NCBI GenBank assembly: GCA_007556525.1
Contig: SWJS01000007.1
Span: 1-64,000, forward strand
Direction: 5' to 3'
DNA length: 64,000 nucleotides
Source: Lysobacteraceae bacterium CU05-9
Lineage (GTDB): Bacteria > Pseudomonadota > Gammaproteobacteria > Xanthomonadales > Xanthomonadaceae
The position numbers were made by a program, and so were the translations under genes. How positions within the stretch are numbered: the stretch's first letter is position 1; every line of letters starts with the position of its first letter. Positions 51,540 to 61,415 of the stretch are shown here, in pieces. The notes under the pieces are model-generated. The model worked only from the letters and a program-made list of their open reading frames with translations. It ran no database searches and was not told where the DNA came from.

Positions 51540-53996
51540 TTACGGCTGTGGAGCCGGCGTTGGAGCAGGCTGTGAATCTGGAGCTGGGGCCGGTGTCTCG
51601 TTGCCCATGATCGAATCCAATACATCGCCAATCGCGTCACCAACTTGTTCGACCAGGTTCGGATCAGTTGCCTCCGGTGGCGAGTATGACGGACAAGCGA
51701 CTAACGGTGGTGTAAAGCCCTGCGCAAACGGCAAGCGGCGGCCACCCGAACAATCTGCAGGCACGCTGTTGTTTCCAATCACGGACGCATATTCAACGCC
51801 TTGATTTGAAACTTGCAGAGGTAAAGTCGGCAATCGCTTGAACAATCCCGACCAAACTCGCATGCCACCCGTGGCACCGTACAGACCGGTTTGCTTGTTT
51901 TCGTCATTTCCCACCCAGCTCACTGCAAGGTGCGAGCCGGTCCAACCGGCAAACCAGGAGTCGCGACTGTCATTTGAGGTACCGGTCTTGCCGGCAGCAT
52001 TCAAACGACCCAGACCATCGGCTTGCAATTGCTTCGCCGTGCCAGTGCGCGCGGCTTCCTGCAGCGAGTACGTGACCAACGCGGTCGCCACGGCATCGAC
52101 GGATTGCGCCGGTGGTGCGGCAGTGTCATAGCGGCTGATTGCGACACCCTTCGTGTCCAAAACGCCTCTGACCGCATGCAAGCTCTGAACCTTGCCGTTG
52201 CTGGCGAGGAATTGATAAAGCTGCGCCATCGCATACGGACTTTGATCGGTCGCGCCCAGCAACATCGATGGCTGTCCCGTACCTTGGATGCCAGCAAGGG
52301 ATTTCAGCAACTTCTCGAATCTCGCGATGCCGACTTCCATGCCGAGTCTCACGGTGGACTGGTTATAGGATTGCGCCAGCGAATCAACAAGGCGTACCGT
52401 GCCGTGACTGCGACCGTCAGAATTCTTGGGTTGCCAGACCTTTCCGTTGCCCAAATTGATGCGTACAGGGTCGTCGTTGAGCCAGCTTGCAAGGCTGTGT
52501 TTGGATGGGTCACCCAATGCGAGCAAGTAAATGAAAGGTTTCAGCAAAGAACCCACTGGACGTTGCGCTTGTACGGCGCGGTTGTAACCGGATTCGGTGT
52601 AGTTTTTCGATCCGACAACGGCCAGCACATCACCGTTGAAAATATCCGTCACCACCGTGCCCGTTTCCAACTCAACCTTACGTCCGGCCTGCAAGCCTTT
52701 CATCGTTGAAGCAACGGAAGCCTCGGTCAATGCCTGCACGGATGGCGACATCCCCGTCATCACGGAAAGTCCCTGACCCGAAATGTCGTCTTCGCGATAA
52801 TCGCGAGCCAATTGGCGGCGCACGAGATCAACGTAAGCAGGGAAACGGTTCTGCGGCGTACCACCTGGTTTCGCGGTCACACCCAACGGCTTCTTCAGGG
52901 CCGCTTGATACTCCGCATCAGTAATCAACTTGGTCTCACGCATTTCACCAAGCACGAAATTGCGGCGTTCCAATGCGCGTTCGGGATGGCGGCGGGCATC
53001 GTAATACGACGGACCCTTCACCATCGCAATCAGCAGTGCAATCTGTTCCGTGCTGATGTCCTTGAGATCCTTACCGAACCAGAACTCCGAACCGGCGGCG
53101 ACACCGTGGATGGGGTTGTTTCCTTTTTGGCCCAGGAAAACCTGGTTCAAATACGCTTCGAGAATCGTGCGCTTGTCGTAATGCGCTTCAAGGAGCAACG
53201 CAAAAATCGCTTCCTTACCCTTGCGGCTGAATGTCTGTTCCTTGCCAATGCCGAGCAGACCACTGCGCGCCAACTGCTGCGTCAATGTCGAACCACCACT
53301 GCGCATCGATCCCGCCTTGACGTTGTTGATCATCGCGCGTGCTGTGCCCGTGAAGTCAATGCCGATGTGGTGATTGAAGTCACGATCCTCGACTGCCTGG
53401 AGTCCGGTCACAAGCAACTCCGGTACTTCATCGATGCGGACGAGCCGGCGCTCTTCCTGCAGCTTGCCGTACAACGTTGCGATACGTGCTGGATCCAAAC
53501 GTGCGGCTCTCAACGGCTGTCTGCCGACACTGTCCCGCAAATCCACAATGCGACCATCTGCCAGCGTCATGGTGATCTGGATCGCCTTGATGCGACCGTC
53601 GACATCGTTATAACCGCGGCTTGAAATCTTCCACGTGTTGCCGCTTTGCAGATACGTACCCGGACGCACACCATCGCCCACGTTGTATGAAGCCGCATCA
53701 AGCTCGGTCTTCAGTGTTGGATTGTCCATCGGCAAGCCAGGCGCGACCAGCAGTGGTCTTGCAAAAACCCGCGTCGGCAACTGCCACTGCAGCTTCCCAA
53801 ACCGTTCCGTCACTTGATGGTTCAAATAGATGACATACGGCAGCAAAATGCCAAGCAATAACGCGCCTAGAATCGCACCCCAACGGAACAATCGCGAGAA
53901 CCAAGTCGGCCCGCCGTCGTCGAAATCCTCATCGTCCCAATCATCATCGGGCTCATAGCGGTCGTCAAAATCACTGTCGCGGTCAATGCGGCTCAC
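51540..53996 (-). CDS. mrcB: Penicillin-binding protein 1B
   Basis: An 818-residue bifunctional murein synthase. One N-terminal helix (~residues 35-55), UB2H-like region, then the transglycosylase domain (EDRDFNHHIGIDFTGTARA, GGSTLTQQLAR) and the transpeptidase with SxxK in PVGSLLKPFIYL, SxN in SYNQSTVRLG and KTG in AGKTGTSND. The Pro/Ala tail at the C-terminus is low complexity. GTG start preceded by AGGG. Confidence 0.92.
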   Translation of the reverse strand: MSRIDRDSDFDDRYEPDDDWDDEDFDDGGPTWFSRLFRWGAILGALLLGILLPYVIYLNHQVTERFGKLQWQLPTRVFARPLLVAPGLPMDNPTLKTELDAASYNVGDGVRPGTYLQSGNTWKISSRGYNDVDGRIKAIQITMTLADGRIVDLRDSVGRQPLRAARLDPARIATLYGKLQEERRLVRIDEVPELLVTGLQAVEDRDFNHHIGIDFTGTARAMINNVKAGSMRSGGSTLTQQLARSGLLGIGKEQTFSRKGKEAIFALLLEAHYDKRTILEAYLNQVFLGQKGNNPIHGVAAGSEFWFGKDLKDISTEQIALLIAMVKGPSYYDARRHPERALERRNFVLGEMRETKLITDAEYQAALKKPLGVTAKPGGTPQNRFPAYVDLVRRQLARDYREDDISGQGLSVMTGMSPSVQALTEASVASTMKGLQAGRKVELETGTVVTDIFNGDVLAVVGSKNYTESGYNRAVQAQRPVGSLLKPFIYLLALGDPSKHSLASWLNDDPVRINLGNGKVWQPKNSDGRSHGTVRLVDSLAQSYNQSTVRLGMEVGIARFEKLLKSLAGIQGTGQPSMLLGATDQSPYAMAQLYQFLASNGKVQSLHAVRGVLDTKGVAISRYDTAAPPAQSVDAVATALVTYSLQEAARTGTAKQLQADGLGRLNAAGKTGTSNDSRDSWFAGWTGSHLAVSWVGNDENKQTGLYGATGGMRVWSGLFKRLPTLPLQVSNQGVEYASVIGNNSVPADCSGGRRLPFAQGFTPPLVACPSYSPPEATDPNLVEQVGDAIGDVLDSIMGNETPAPAPDSQPAPTPAPQP

Positions 53997-54043
53997 GGGT
54001 GCCCTGGAATCTATGCAAACTAAACTCTATGAGTCTATCGCAG

Positions 54044-56212
54044 CTAGCGGCGGAACGCATTGTGAACGCCGGGGAGAGCGGCGATTTTGGCAAGGATGAC
54101 CGACAGCTGACCGAAGTCCTTGACGCGTAGTCTGAGCTTGATTTTGAAACTGCCGGTCTTCGTGATCGGATTGGTACTCACTGACAAAACATGCGCATCC
54201 GACGCCGCAATCGTGTCACTGATATCTTTCAGCAGCCACTTGCGGTCCTGAGCATCGATCTGAATGTCGATTTCCTGCTTCGCCTGCGCACTCTCGCCCC
54301 AATCCACAGCCAGCACTCGCTCGGGATGACTCGCTTGCAGCCTCAAGACAGACGCGCAATCCGGGCGATGAACGGTAATGCCGCGCCCCTTTGTGAGGTA
54401 GCCGATGATCGGTTCACCACGCACTGGCTGGCAGCATTTCGCGATCTGCACAAGCAAGTTGCCAACGCCACCGACGATGAAAGGGGTTTGCGTGGTTGGT
54501 TGACTCGGCTTCGCGGTACGCTTCAGTTCACCCGCATCACGCAGTCCCTGCACGGTCGGTGCTGATTCGGGCTTCGTCAGTTCCTGCAATGCACGTGCGA
54601 CTTGCGACGGGCCGAAATCACCCAACGCAATCAGCACCAGCAAGTCACCTTCATTCGAGCAGTTGAACTTGCTGAGTATTGGTTTGAGATCCGCGTTGAG
54701 TAAACCAACGCGACGCAGTTCCTTATCGAGCATCTCCTTGCCTTCCAGCAAGTTGCGATCGCGGTCGAGTTTGTGGAACCATGCACGCACCTTGCTGCGC
54801 GAACGCGAACTGACGAGAAAACCATTCGACGCAACGAGCCAGTCGCGGCGGGGTTCGGAAATCTTGCCCGTAAGAATTTCCACGCGGTCGCCGGTATTCA
54901 ATGCCGTATCCAGCGTGACGATGCTGCCATTGACCTTCGCGCCGCGCGTCCTGTGACCGACTTCGGTGTGCACGTGATACGCGAAATCCAACGGCGTTGC
55001 GTTGACCGGCAAGTCCACGACTTCACCCTTTGGAGTCAACACGTAAATGCGATCTTCAACAAGCTGCTCTTTCAATCCGCCGCTGAGTTCTTCAGGCGAT
55101 TGCTCCAAAAGCTGACGCATCCACGCGATCTTGCGATCCAGCGCGGCATCATTCCCCGAGCCTTCCTTGTAGCGCCAGTGTGCCGCAACACCGAGCTCGG
55201 CACGCTCATGCATTTCCTGCGTGCGGATCTGGATTTCCAGTGTTTTGCCTTGAGGCCCGATCACCGCGGTATGCAGCGAGCGATAGTCATTGAGCTTCGG
55301 CCGAGCAATGTAATCGTCGAACTCCGATGGAATCGGTGTCCAGGTGGAGTGCACAACGCCGAGTGCCGCATAACACGACGTCAAGTCATCCACGAGAATC
55401 CGCACGGCACGCAGATCGTAAAGATCACTGATGGCGGCGTCCTTGCGGGACATCTTCTTCCAGATGCTATAGATGTGCTTCGGGCGACCGACGACTTGGG
55501 CGTTGAGGTTATTTTCCTTCAATGCATCCTGCAGCGTTTGCGTGACTTCGCGGATGTAGTTCTCGCGGTCCTTGCGCTTCTCGTCAAGCAGCTTCGCGAT
55601 GCGCAGGTACGTATCAGGCTGGGTATTGCGAAAAACCAGATCTTCCAACTCCCATTTCAGCTGCCAAATGCCGAGTCGGTTCGCGAGCGGCGCGTGCATG
55701 TCGCGCGTGAGTTCAACGATGCGCTTTCGTTCGTCAGGGCTGTACTCGGCGATCAAACGCATCCGTCCAAGCTGGCGGGACAGCAAGATCAAAACAACCC
55801 GCAAATCTTTCACCAATGCGAGCAGGAGTGATCTCAGCCCTTCATCCTTTCGTGCATCTGCCAGAGGATCGTGCAGGTCCCAAACCTTTTGCGCCGCTGC
55901 CTGGCCTTCGAATAAAGTTTTCTGCGCATTATTCGGCTTGAATGCAGTGCGTATTTCCGGTGACTGGAATAGCAACGCCGTCAAAATCACGTCACTGTCC
56001 GCATTCAGAACTTTCAGTGAATCAAACGTTTCGTGATGCAGGTGCAATTGGCGGTCAGTGAGGTCTTCCTGATCTTTCAGCAATTGCGCGACGCGATCTG
56101 CATCATCTTGCTTCAGCCCGATCGAAACGGCTTCCGACAGCGCTCTCCCCCACTTTGCCGGCACGGCGGTGGTGGTCTGAGTTGCTTGGGATTCATATGT
56201 CACGCGATTCAC
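54044..56212 (-). CDS. relA: (p)ppGpp synthetase RelA
   Basis: A 722-residue RelA/SpoT homologue. The N-terminal hydrolase-like region lacks the HDxxED motif, so it is of the RelA (synthesis-only) type. Synthetase motifs RPKHIYSIWKKM and PKLNDYRSLHTAVIG; TGS domain (VLTPKGEVVDLPVNATPLDF); zinc-finger-like region CCQPVRGEPIIGY; C-terminal ACT domain. It makes the alarmone on ribosomes during amino-acid starvation. GTG start; 4-residue MNRV N-terminus. Confidence 0.93.
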   Translation of the reverse strand: MNRVTYESQATQTTTAVPAKWGRALSEAVSIGLKQDDADRVAQLLKDQEDLTDRQLHLHHETFDSLKVLNADSDVILTALLFQSPEIRTAFKPNNAQKTLFEGQAAAQKVWDLHDPLADARKDEGLRSLLLALVKDLRVVLILLSRQLGRMRLIAEYSPDERKRIVELTRDMHAPLANRLGIWQLKWELEDLVFRNTQPDTYLRIAKLLDEKRKDRENYIREVTQTLQDALKENNLNAQVVGRPKHIYSIWKKMSRKDAAISDLYDLRAVRILVDDLTSCYAALGVVHSTWTPIPSEFDDYIARPKLNDYRSLHTAVIGPQGKTLEIQIRTQEMHERAELGVAAHWRYKEGSGNDAALDRKIAWMRQLLEQSPEELSGGLKEQLVEDRIYVLTPKGEVVDLPVNATPLDFAYHVHTEVGHRTRGAKVNGSIVTLDTALNTGDRVEILTGKISEPRRDWLVASNGFLVSSRSRSKVRAWFHKLDRDRNLLEGKEMLDKELRRVGLLNADLKPILSKFNCSNEGDLLVLIALGDFGPSQVARALQELTKPESAPTVQGLRDAGELKRTAKPSQPTTQTPFIVGGVGNLLVQIAKCCQPVRGEPIIGYLTKGRGITVHRPDCASVLRLQASHPERVLAVDWGESAQAKQEIDIQIDAQDRKWLLKDISDTIAASDAHVLSVSTNPITKTGSFKIKLRLRVKDFGQLSVILAKIAALPGVHNAFRR

Positions 56213-56261
56213 GGCAAAAAATTGACTACACTTGGATCAAACAGCCTAACAGGAATTTCCG

Positions 56262-56759
56262 ATGCGCTCTGCCCTTGTTTCCGCCCGTTCGTTGTCATGT
56301 GCGATGTTGCTCAGTATGCTGCCGATTGTGGCATTTGCGCAGGACAAGCCGATTCAGCAACGCATGACGCAGGAAGAATTCAAGGCGGCCGGACTCGAGA
56401 AACTTTCTGCTGCGGAATTGGCCAACTTGAATCAATGGCTCTCTGGCACTCTTAAAGTCGAGAAGGAAACCGCGAAGGCCGACGCCGAGAAATCCGTGAA
56501 GCAACGCGTCCAGGGTTTCTTCGATTTCGATGGCAAAAAGGAACCCATCAAGTCCCGCATCGTCGGTGAATTCCGTGGCTTCGCACAGGGGCGTGTTTTT
56601 ACGCTGGAGAATGGTCAGCAATGGGAAATCACTGAGTCGGCTGAGTTGAATGTCCGCGTCAACAACCCGGAAGTCGAGATGCGCCCCGGCATGTTGAACA
56701 CTTGGTGGATGCTGGTCGGCAAATACAACACGCGCGCCAAGGCCCGTCGCGTTAAGTAA
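56262..56759 (+). CDS. Exported protein, unknown (Xanthomonadales type)
   Basis: A 165-residue exported protein: signal peptide up to VAFAQDK, then EEFKAAGLEKLSAAELANLN, coiled region, and a C-terminal beta-like part RVFTLENGQQWEITESAELN with a final WWMLVGKY motif. Small proteins of this pattern are common in this order without known function. AGGAA precedes ATG. Overlaps hrpA tail-to-tail by eight bases. Confidence 0.65.
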   Translation: MRSALVSARSLSCAMLLSMLPIVAFAQDKPIQQRMTQEEFKAAGLEKLSAAELANLNQWLSGTLKVEKETAKADAEKSVKQRVQGFFDFDGKKEPIKSRIVGEFRGFAQGRVFTLENGQQWEITESAELNVRVNNPEVEMRPGMLNTWWMLVGKYNTRAKARRVK

Positions 56760-59700
56760 GCAGCTTGCTCAATTTCTGGGCGAGTTTCTTATGCGAGACT
56801 CCGCCCTTTGCACCGAGTTCCTGCGCATAGGTTGAAACTTTCAGCTCTTCCAGTTCCCAGCGGAATGCGTTCCATTCGGGCGTGTTTTTGCCGTGGTTTC
56901 GTAACGCATCGTTGAACGGCTTCAACTCCAGCATGCGTTGCTGATCTTTCTGCGGATCGTTGTGCGCGCGTTGAGCACGCAACGTCAGCGCCTTGAGGTA
57001 ACGCGGATATTCCTTGAGTTGCTCGAGGGGAGTTTTGCTAAGGAAGCCCTGCCCCGCAAGTTGTTCGAGATTGAGCTTGAGATCGTCGAGATTGCCGGCG
57101 GCCCAACCCATCAACTTCGATTCGAGGTTGCGACGAACTTCGCTGATACCGGTGAGAACAGCTTCCGTCAGTTGCCAGCGTTGCATGGCTTCCTTGAAGA
57201 GATTTTTGCGAATGTCATCCAGTGTTTGCTTGAAGACGTCGTTTATTCGGATGTCGAGGTCAGAGCTTTGGATCAGATCGTGTAATGCGCCATGCACCAG
57301 TTCGGCGCGCAGTTCGTTGACGTCTTTCTTTTCGATGGCCGTGTATTGCAAGGCACTCTTCGGCGTGAGTGGCAATTGTTTCTGCGCTTGTTTGATCGCG
57401 TCCTTGAGATTCAACGTCAGCAACTTCGCAACACCTTGCGTGTGCATTTGTTTCGCTTCCGTCGCGTCCGCTTCGATGTGCAAGGTGACGTGATCACCTT
57501 CATCGCGCAATGCAGGGAATCCCGGCACACCGCCTGCGCCCTTGATTTGCCGTGGCATTTCGTTGTCAGGGAACGTCGTGAGTGGCGTGGCTTGCAAGTG
57601 ATCGCTCGCTTGCTGCGCGAATGCCTGTGCGCTGCGCTCACCGTATTTCGCCTTCAGTTCGCTGAGGCTGCGTGACTGCGCGAGGATCTTGTTGCCTTTC
57701 ACATCGGTCAACTGCAAATTGACTTTCCAGTTGGCATCCAACGCATCATTGTCAAAATCAACTGCCGCGAAACTCGCCCCCGCAATTTTCGTCAGGAATC
57801 TCGCAAGCGTACCTTCCATCGAGTCGGCATCCGGTGGCAAACCATTGCGCCACGTTGCGTATGCTTGCGCGAACGCCTTTGCGAAATCCGGCGCAGGAAC
57901 AACGCTTCTACGTTGCGCTTTCGGGAGTGTTTTGATCAGTGCAGTCGCCTTGTCTTCCACGAAGCCCGGAGACATCCAACTCAATCTCGCTGGGTCGATC
58001 GCATTGAGCAAGTGCAAAGGCACCTTGATCGTCATGCCATCATCCGCACTGCCCGGCTCGAACACATACTTCACACCAAGACGCACATCGCCCATCGGCC
58101 AATATGGCGGATAGCTATCCTTATTCGTCGGATCCTGGATGAGCAAATCATTGAGCGACCACTGCAATGCCTTGCGTTGTTCCGGTGCTAGCTTCTTCGT
58201 CCAAGCATCCAAACCATGCACGCTGTTGATGTCACTTGGAATCCGGTCAAAATACCAGCGTGCCATCCACCCTTCATCAACTACCAAACCAACGCGGCGC
58301 TGCTTGGCTTCTTCTTCGCGGGCTTTTTCAAGGGTTTTTTCGTTCTTTTCGACAAAGCCACTGCGCGTGTTGATGTCGAATGTGACGAGCGCGTCCCTGA
58401 CAAAAATCTCCCTCGCTTCATTCGGGAACATGCCGCCGTAATGCATCGGCTTCTTCGGCGCGAGGATCAAACCGAACAAACTGATTTGCTCGCTGCCGAG
58501 CACGCGGCCTTGCGCGCGCGACCAACGCGGATCGAAATACTTGCGCGCAAGAAGATGTGGAACGGCATCGATGATCCACTCCGGTTCAATCGCGGCGTTC
58601 GTGAGACCCCACACCTTTTCGGTTTCAAGAATTTGCGCACTCAAAATCCACGCCGGCGGTTTCTTCGCCAATGGACTTCCAGGAAACACAAGATATTTGC
58701 GCCCACGCGGTCCATCGAAACCACCTTTGTCATTGCGATGCCCGACGTTCGTTGGCATGCCGGTGATCAGCGCGCGATGCAGTTGCGCGTATTGCGTTTG
58801 GTCGATTTCCTTCTCGTCGTTCAATGGCCAACCGAGGCTGTCCATTTGAATCTTCAGTTGCCGATGGAGTTCACGCCATTCGCGCAGTCGCAGGAAGCCA
58901 AGGAAGTTTTTGGCCGACCATTGGCGTAGTTTCGATTGACTCAGTTCCTCGTGCGCTTCCTGATACGCGTGCCAGAGTTTGAGAATCCCGACGAATTCGC
59001 TTTTCGGATCGGCGAACTGTGCATGCGCGGTATCCGCCGCCTGCCGTTGATCGCTTGGACGTTCGCGCGGATCCTGCACACCGAGGAACGCCGCGATCGT
59101 GAGCATTTCGCGGGTGCATCCGAGTTGCTTCGATGCGGTGAGCATGCGCGCGAGTTTCACGTCGACGGGCCATTGCGCCATGTTGCGGCCGATGTCGGTG
59201 AGTTTTCGGTCGTCGTTGATCGCATTAAGTTCAACGAGTTCCTGCCACCCGTCGGTGACGGAACGACTATCGGGCATTTCGACGAAAGGAAATTTCTCGA
59301 TCTCACCGAGTCCCAGCGAGAGCATGCGTAAGATCACACCTGCCAACGCCGCCCGCTTGATTTCCGGATCCGTAAACTCATCACGCGATTCGAAATCTTG
59401 CTGCGAATAAAGGCGAATGCACACACCTTCGCTCACGCGTCCGCAACGACCCATCCGTTGATTGGCAGATGCTTGCGAGATGCTTTCGATTTGCAGACGA
59501 TCGATTTTCGCCCGTGGACTGTAACGCTTGACGCGTGCGTATCCGGGATCAATCACGAATCGAATGCGTGGCACGGTGATGGATGTTTCGGCAACGTTGG
59601 TCGCGAGCACGATGCGGCGTTGCGATCCCGGTTGAAAAATCCGGTCCTGATCCCTCGCACTCAACCGCGCATACAGCGGCAGCACTTCGGTGTGGCGATA

Positions 59701-60624
59701 CTTGCGCTTTTCGAGCACTTGATGCGCCTCGCGAATCTCTCGCTCACCCGGCAAAAACACCAGCACATCACCGCGCGGATCTTCCTGCGTGAGTTCATCC
59801 ACGGCTTTAATCAGCGATTGCAAAACACCTTGCGTCTCATCCTCTTCCACCGGGCGGTAGCGGACTTCAACGGGATACGTGCGGCCTTCGACTTGGATGA
59901 TCGGCGCGCCAGCGAAATGCTTCGCGAAACGTTCCGTATCGATCGTCGCAGAGGTGATGATGACTTTGAGGTCTTTGCGTTTTTGCAGAAGTAGTTTCAA
60001 ATACCCCAGCAAAAAATCAATGTTCAAACTGCGCTCATGCGCTTCGTCGATGATGATCGTGTCGTAACGCGAAAGCCATTTGTCACTTTGGATTTCCGCG
60101 AGCAAAATACCATCCGTCATGAACTTGATGACAGTCTGGTCGCTGATCACATCATGCGATCGCACTTGGAAGCCGACGAGATTTCCCAGCGGCACTTGCA
60201 GTTCTTCCGCAACGCGACCGGCGACACTGCGTGCAGCAAGTCGTCGTGGCTGCGTACAAGCGATCATGCCGGTTTCGCCACGACCTCCGAGCAATGCGAG
60301 TTTGGGAATTTGCGTGGTTTTGCCCGAGCCTGTTTCACCGGCGATCACAACGACAGGGTTCGCTGCGATGGCGTCGATGATTTCCTGCGCGTGTTCGGCA
60401 ATCGGCAGCTCGTCGTTGACATCCGGTTGTGGCAATTGTTGCTTGCGGTTCGCGCGAACTTCCAACGATGTCGCCAACGCTTTCGCGAACGATTCCTGCT
60501 TGGCAATATCCTCCGGCTTTCGCGACCATTGATTCCATAAATGGAAAAGACGCGAACGGTCACGACTCATTGCTTGCGCAATGGAAGAACGGGCTTTCTT
60601 GAGGTCGCTGTTTACGTTTTGCAA
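56752..60624 (-). CDS. hrpA: ATP-dependent RNA helicase HrpA
   Basis: A 1290-residue DEAH-box helicase. P-loop GETGSGKTTQIPKL, DEAH in IIIDEAHERSLNIDF, motif III SAT, and QRMGRCGRVSEGVC (motif VI), followed by HA2, OB and the long HrpA-specific C-terminal region. HrpA rescues stalled or collided ribosomes. The start is a TTG at 60624, chosen because the following stretch resembles the HrpA N-terminus; ATG at 60570 is an alternative. Confidence 0.92.
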   Translation of the reverse strand: MQNVNSDLKKARSSIAQAMSRDRSRLFHLWNQWSRKPEDIAKQESFAKALATSLEVRANRKQQLPQPDVNDELPIAEHAQEIIDAIAANPVVVIAGETGSGKTTQIPKLALLGGRGETGMIACTQPRRLAARSVAGRVAEELQVPLGNLVGFQVRSHDVISDQTVIKFMTDGILLAEIQSDKWLSRYDTIIIDEAHERSLNIDFLLGYLKLLLQKRKDLKVIITSATIDTERFAKHFAGAPIIQVEGRTYPVEVRYRPVEEDETQGVLQSLIKAVDELTQEDPRGDVLVFLPGEREIREAHQVLEKRKYRHTEVLPLYARLSARDQDRIFQPGSQRRIVLATNVAETSITVPRIRFVIDPGYARVKRYSPRAKIDRLQIESISQASANQRMGRCGRVSEGVCIRLYSQQDFESRDEFTDPEIKRAALAGVILRMLSLGLGEIEKFPFVEMPDSRSVTDGWQELVELNAINDDRKLTDIGRNMAQWPVDVKLARMLTASKQLGCTREMLTIAAFLGVQDPRERPSDQRQAADTAHAQFADPKSEFVGILKLWHAYQEAHEELSQSKLRQWSAKNFLGFLRLREWRELHRQLKIQMDSLGWPLNDEKEIDQTQYAQLHRALITGMPTNVGHRNDKGGFDGPRGRKYLVFPGSPLAKKPPAWILSAQILETEKVWGLTNAAIEPEWIIDAVPHLLARKYFDPRWSRAQGRVLGSEQISLFGLILAPKKPMHYGGMFPNEAREIFVRDALVTFDINTRSGFVEKNEKTLEKAREEEAKQRRVGLVVDEGWMARWYFDRIPSDINSVHGLDAWTKKLAPEQRKALQWSLNDLLIQDPTNKDSYPPYWPMGDVRLGVKYVFEPGSADDGMTIKVPLHLLNAIDPARLSWMSPGFVEDKATALIKTLPKAQRRSVVPAPDFAKAFAQAYATWRNGLPPDADSMEGTLARFLTKIAGASFAAVDFDNDALDANWKVNLQLTDVKGNKILAQSRSLSELKAKYGERSAQAFAQQASDHLQATPLTTFPDNEMPRQIKGAGGVPGFPALRDEGDHVTLHIEADATEAKQMHTQGVAKLLTLNLKDAIKQAQKQLPLTPKSALQYTAIEKKDVNELRAELVHGALHDLIQSSDLDIRINDVFKQTLDDIRKNLFKEAMQRWQLTEAVLTGISEVRRNLESKLMGWAAGNLDDLKLNLEQLAGQGFLSKTPLEQLKEYPRYLKALTLRAQRAHNDPQKDQQRMLELKPFNDALRNHGKNTPEWNAFRWELEELKVSTYAQELGAKGGVSHKKLAQKLSKLLT

Positions 60625-60690
60625 AGGTCTAAAAGGCTAAACTGGATGTATCGGTTTCACACAATCATCCATTGTAATAGGGAGTTGAAG

Positions 60691-61254
60691 ATGGCAAAGA
60701 GCACGAAGACCAAATCCACTGCGAAGAAGAAGACGTCGCCGAAAGCATCCAAGGGCGCAACACCGTCGCTGTCCGCTGCGGCCGCAGTTGATATTGGGCT
60801 GACGGAAGCCAATCGCAAGAAGGTGGCGGATGGGCTGTCGAATGTTTTGGCCGATTCATTCACGCTGTATTTGAAGACCCACCAATTCCACTGGAACGTT
60901 CGCGGCCCAATGTTCAATTCGCTGCATGTGATGTTCGAGGGTCAGTACACCGAGGAGTGGGCAGCACTCGACGAAATCGCAGAACGCATCCGTGCGCTGG
61001 GCTTTGACGCACCAGGTACCTACGCGCAATTCATCCGCCTGTCGACGATCAAGGACGAGCAAATCCGTGACACCGGCGATTGGGAAGCGATGGTTGCGCA
61101 ACTCGTCATCGGCAACGAAGCCGTTTGCCGAGTCTGCCGCGCGACGTTGGACATTGCATCGAAGGTCAGCGATGAGCCGACCGTCGATTTGATGACGCAG
61201 CGTTTGTCGATCCACGAGAAGAATGCGTGGATGCTGCGCTCGTTGCTTCAATAA
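60691..61254 (+). CDS. dps: Dps ferritin-like DNA-binding protein
   Basis: A 187-residue Dps protein: Lys-rich N-terminal tail (KSTKTKSTAKKKTSPKASKG) for DNA binding, then the ferroxidase centre THQFHWNVRGPMFNSLH and EGQYTEEWAALDEIAERIRA. It forms dodecamers that oxidise iron with peroxide and compact DNA. GGGAG precedes ATG at 60691; the frame is open upstream but that part overlaps hrpA. Followed by a strong terminator. Confidence 0.93.
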   Translation: MAKSTKTKSTAKKKTSPKASKGATPSLSAAAAVDIGLTEANRKKVADGLSNVLADSFTLYLKTHQFHWNVRGPMFNSLHVMFEGQYTEEWAALDEIAERIRALGFDAPGTYAQFIRLSTIKDEQIRDTGDWEAMVAQLVIGNEAVCRVCRATLDIASKVSDEPTVDLMTQRLSIHEKNAWMLRSLLQ

Positions 61255-61269
61255 CGCTGTGCGTTGATT

Positions 61270-61324
61270 GAAGCGAAAGTTGAAAGCTGAAAAATAAAAT
61301 CCCGGCGTGAGTGCCGGGATTTTT
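61270..61324 (+). terminator. Terminator after dps with a short repeat array
   Basis: AAATCCCGGC-GTGAGT-GCCGGGATTTTT (61297-61324) is a strong terminator. The preceding 27 bases GAAGCGAAAGTTGAAAGCTG plus AAAAAT form a short run of GAAAGTT/GAAAGCT words, similar in style to arrays D and E. Confidence 0.75.
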
Positions 61325-61415
61325 CGTTTACGTCACGAAAATCAGGCAATTGACTACACGCAATCGGGTTGTTGGCTGACTGTTTTCGTTTGAGTGCTTG
61401 CGTAGCCTGTTGGTT

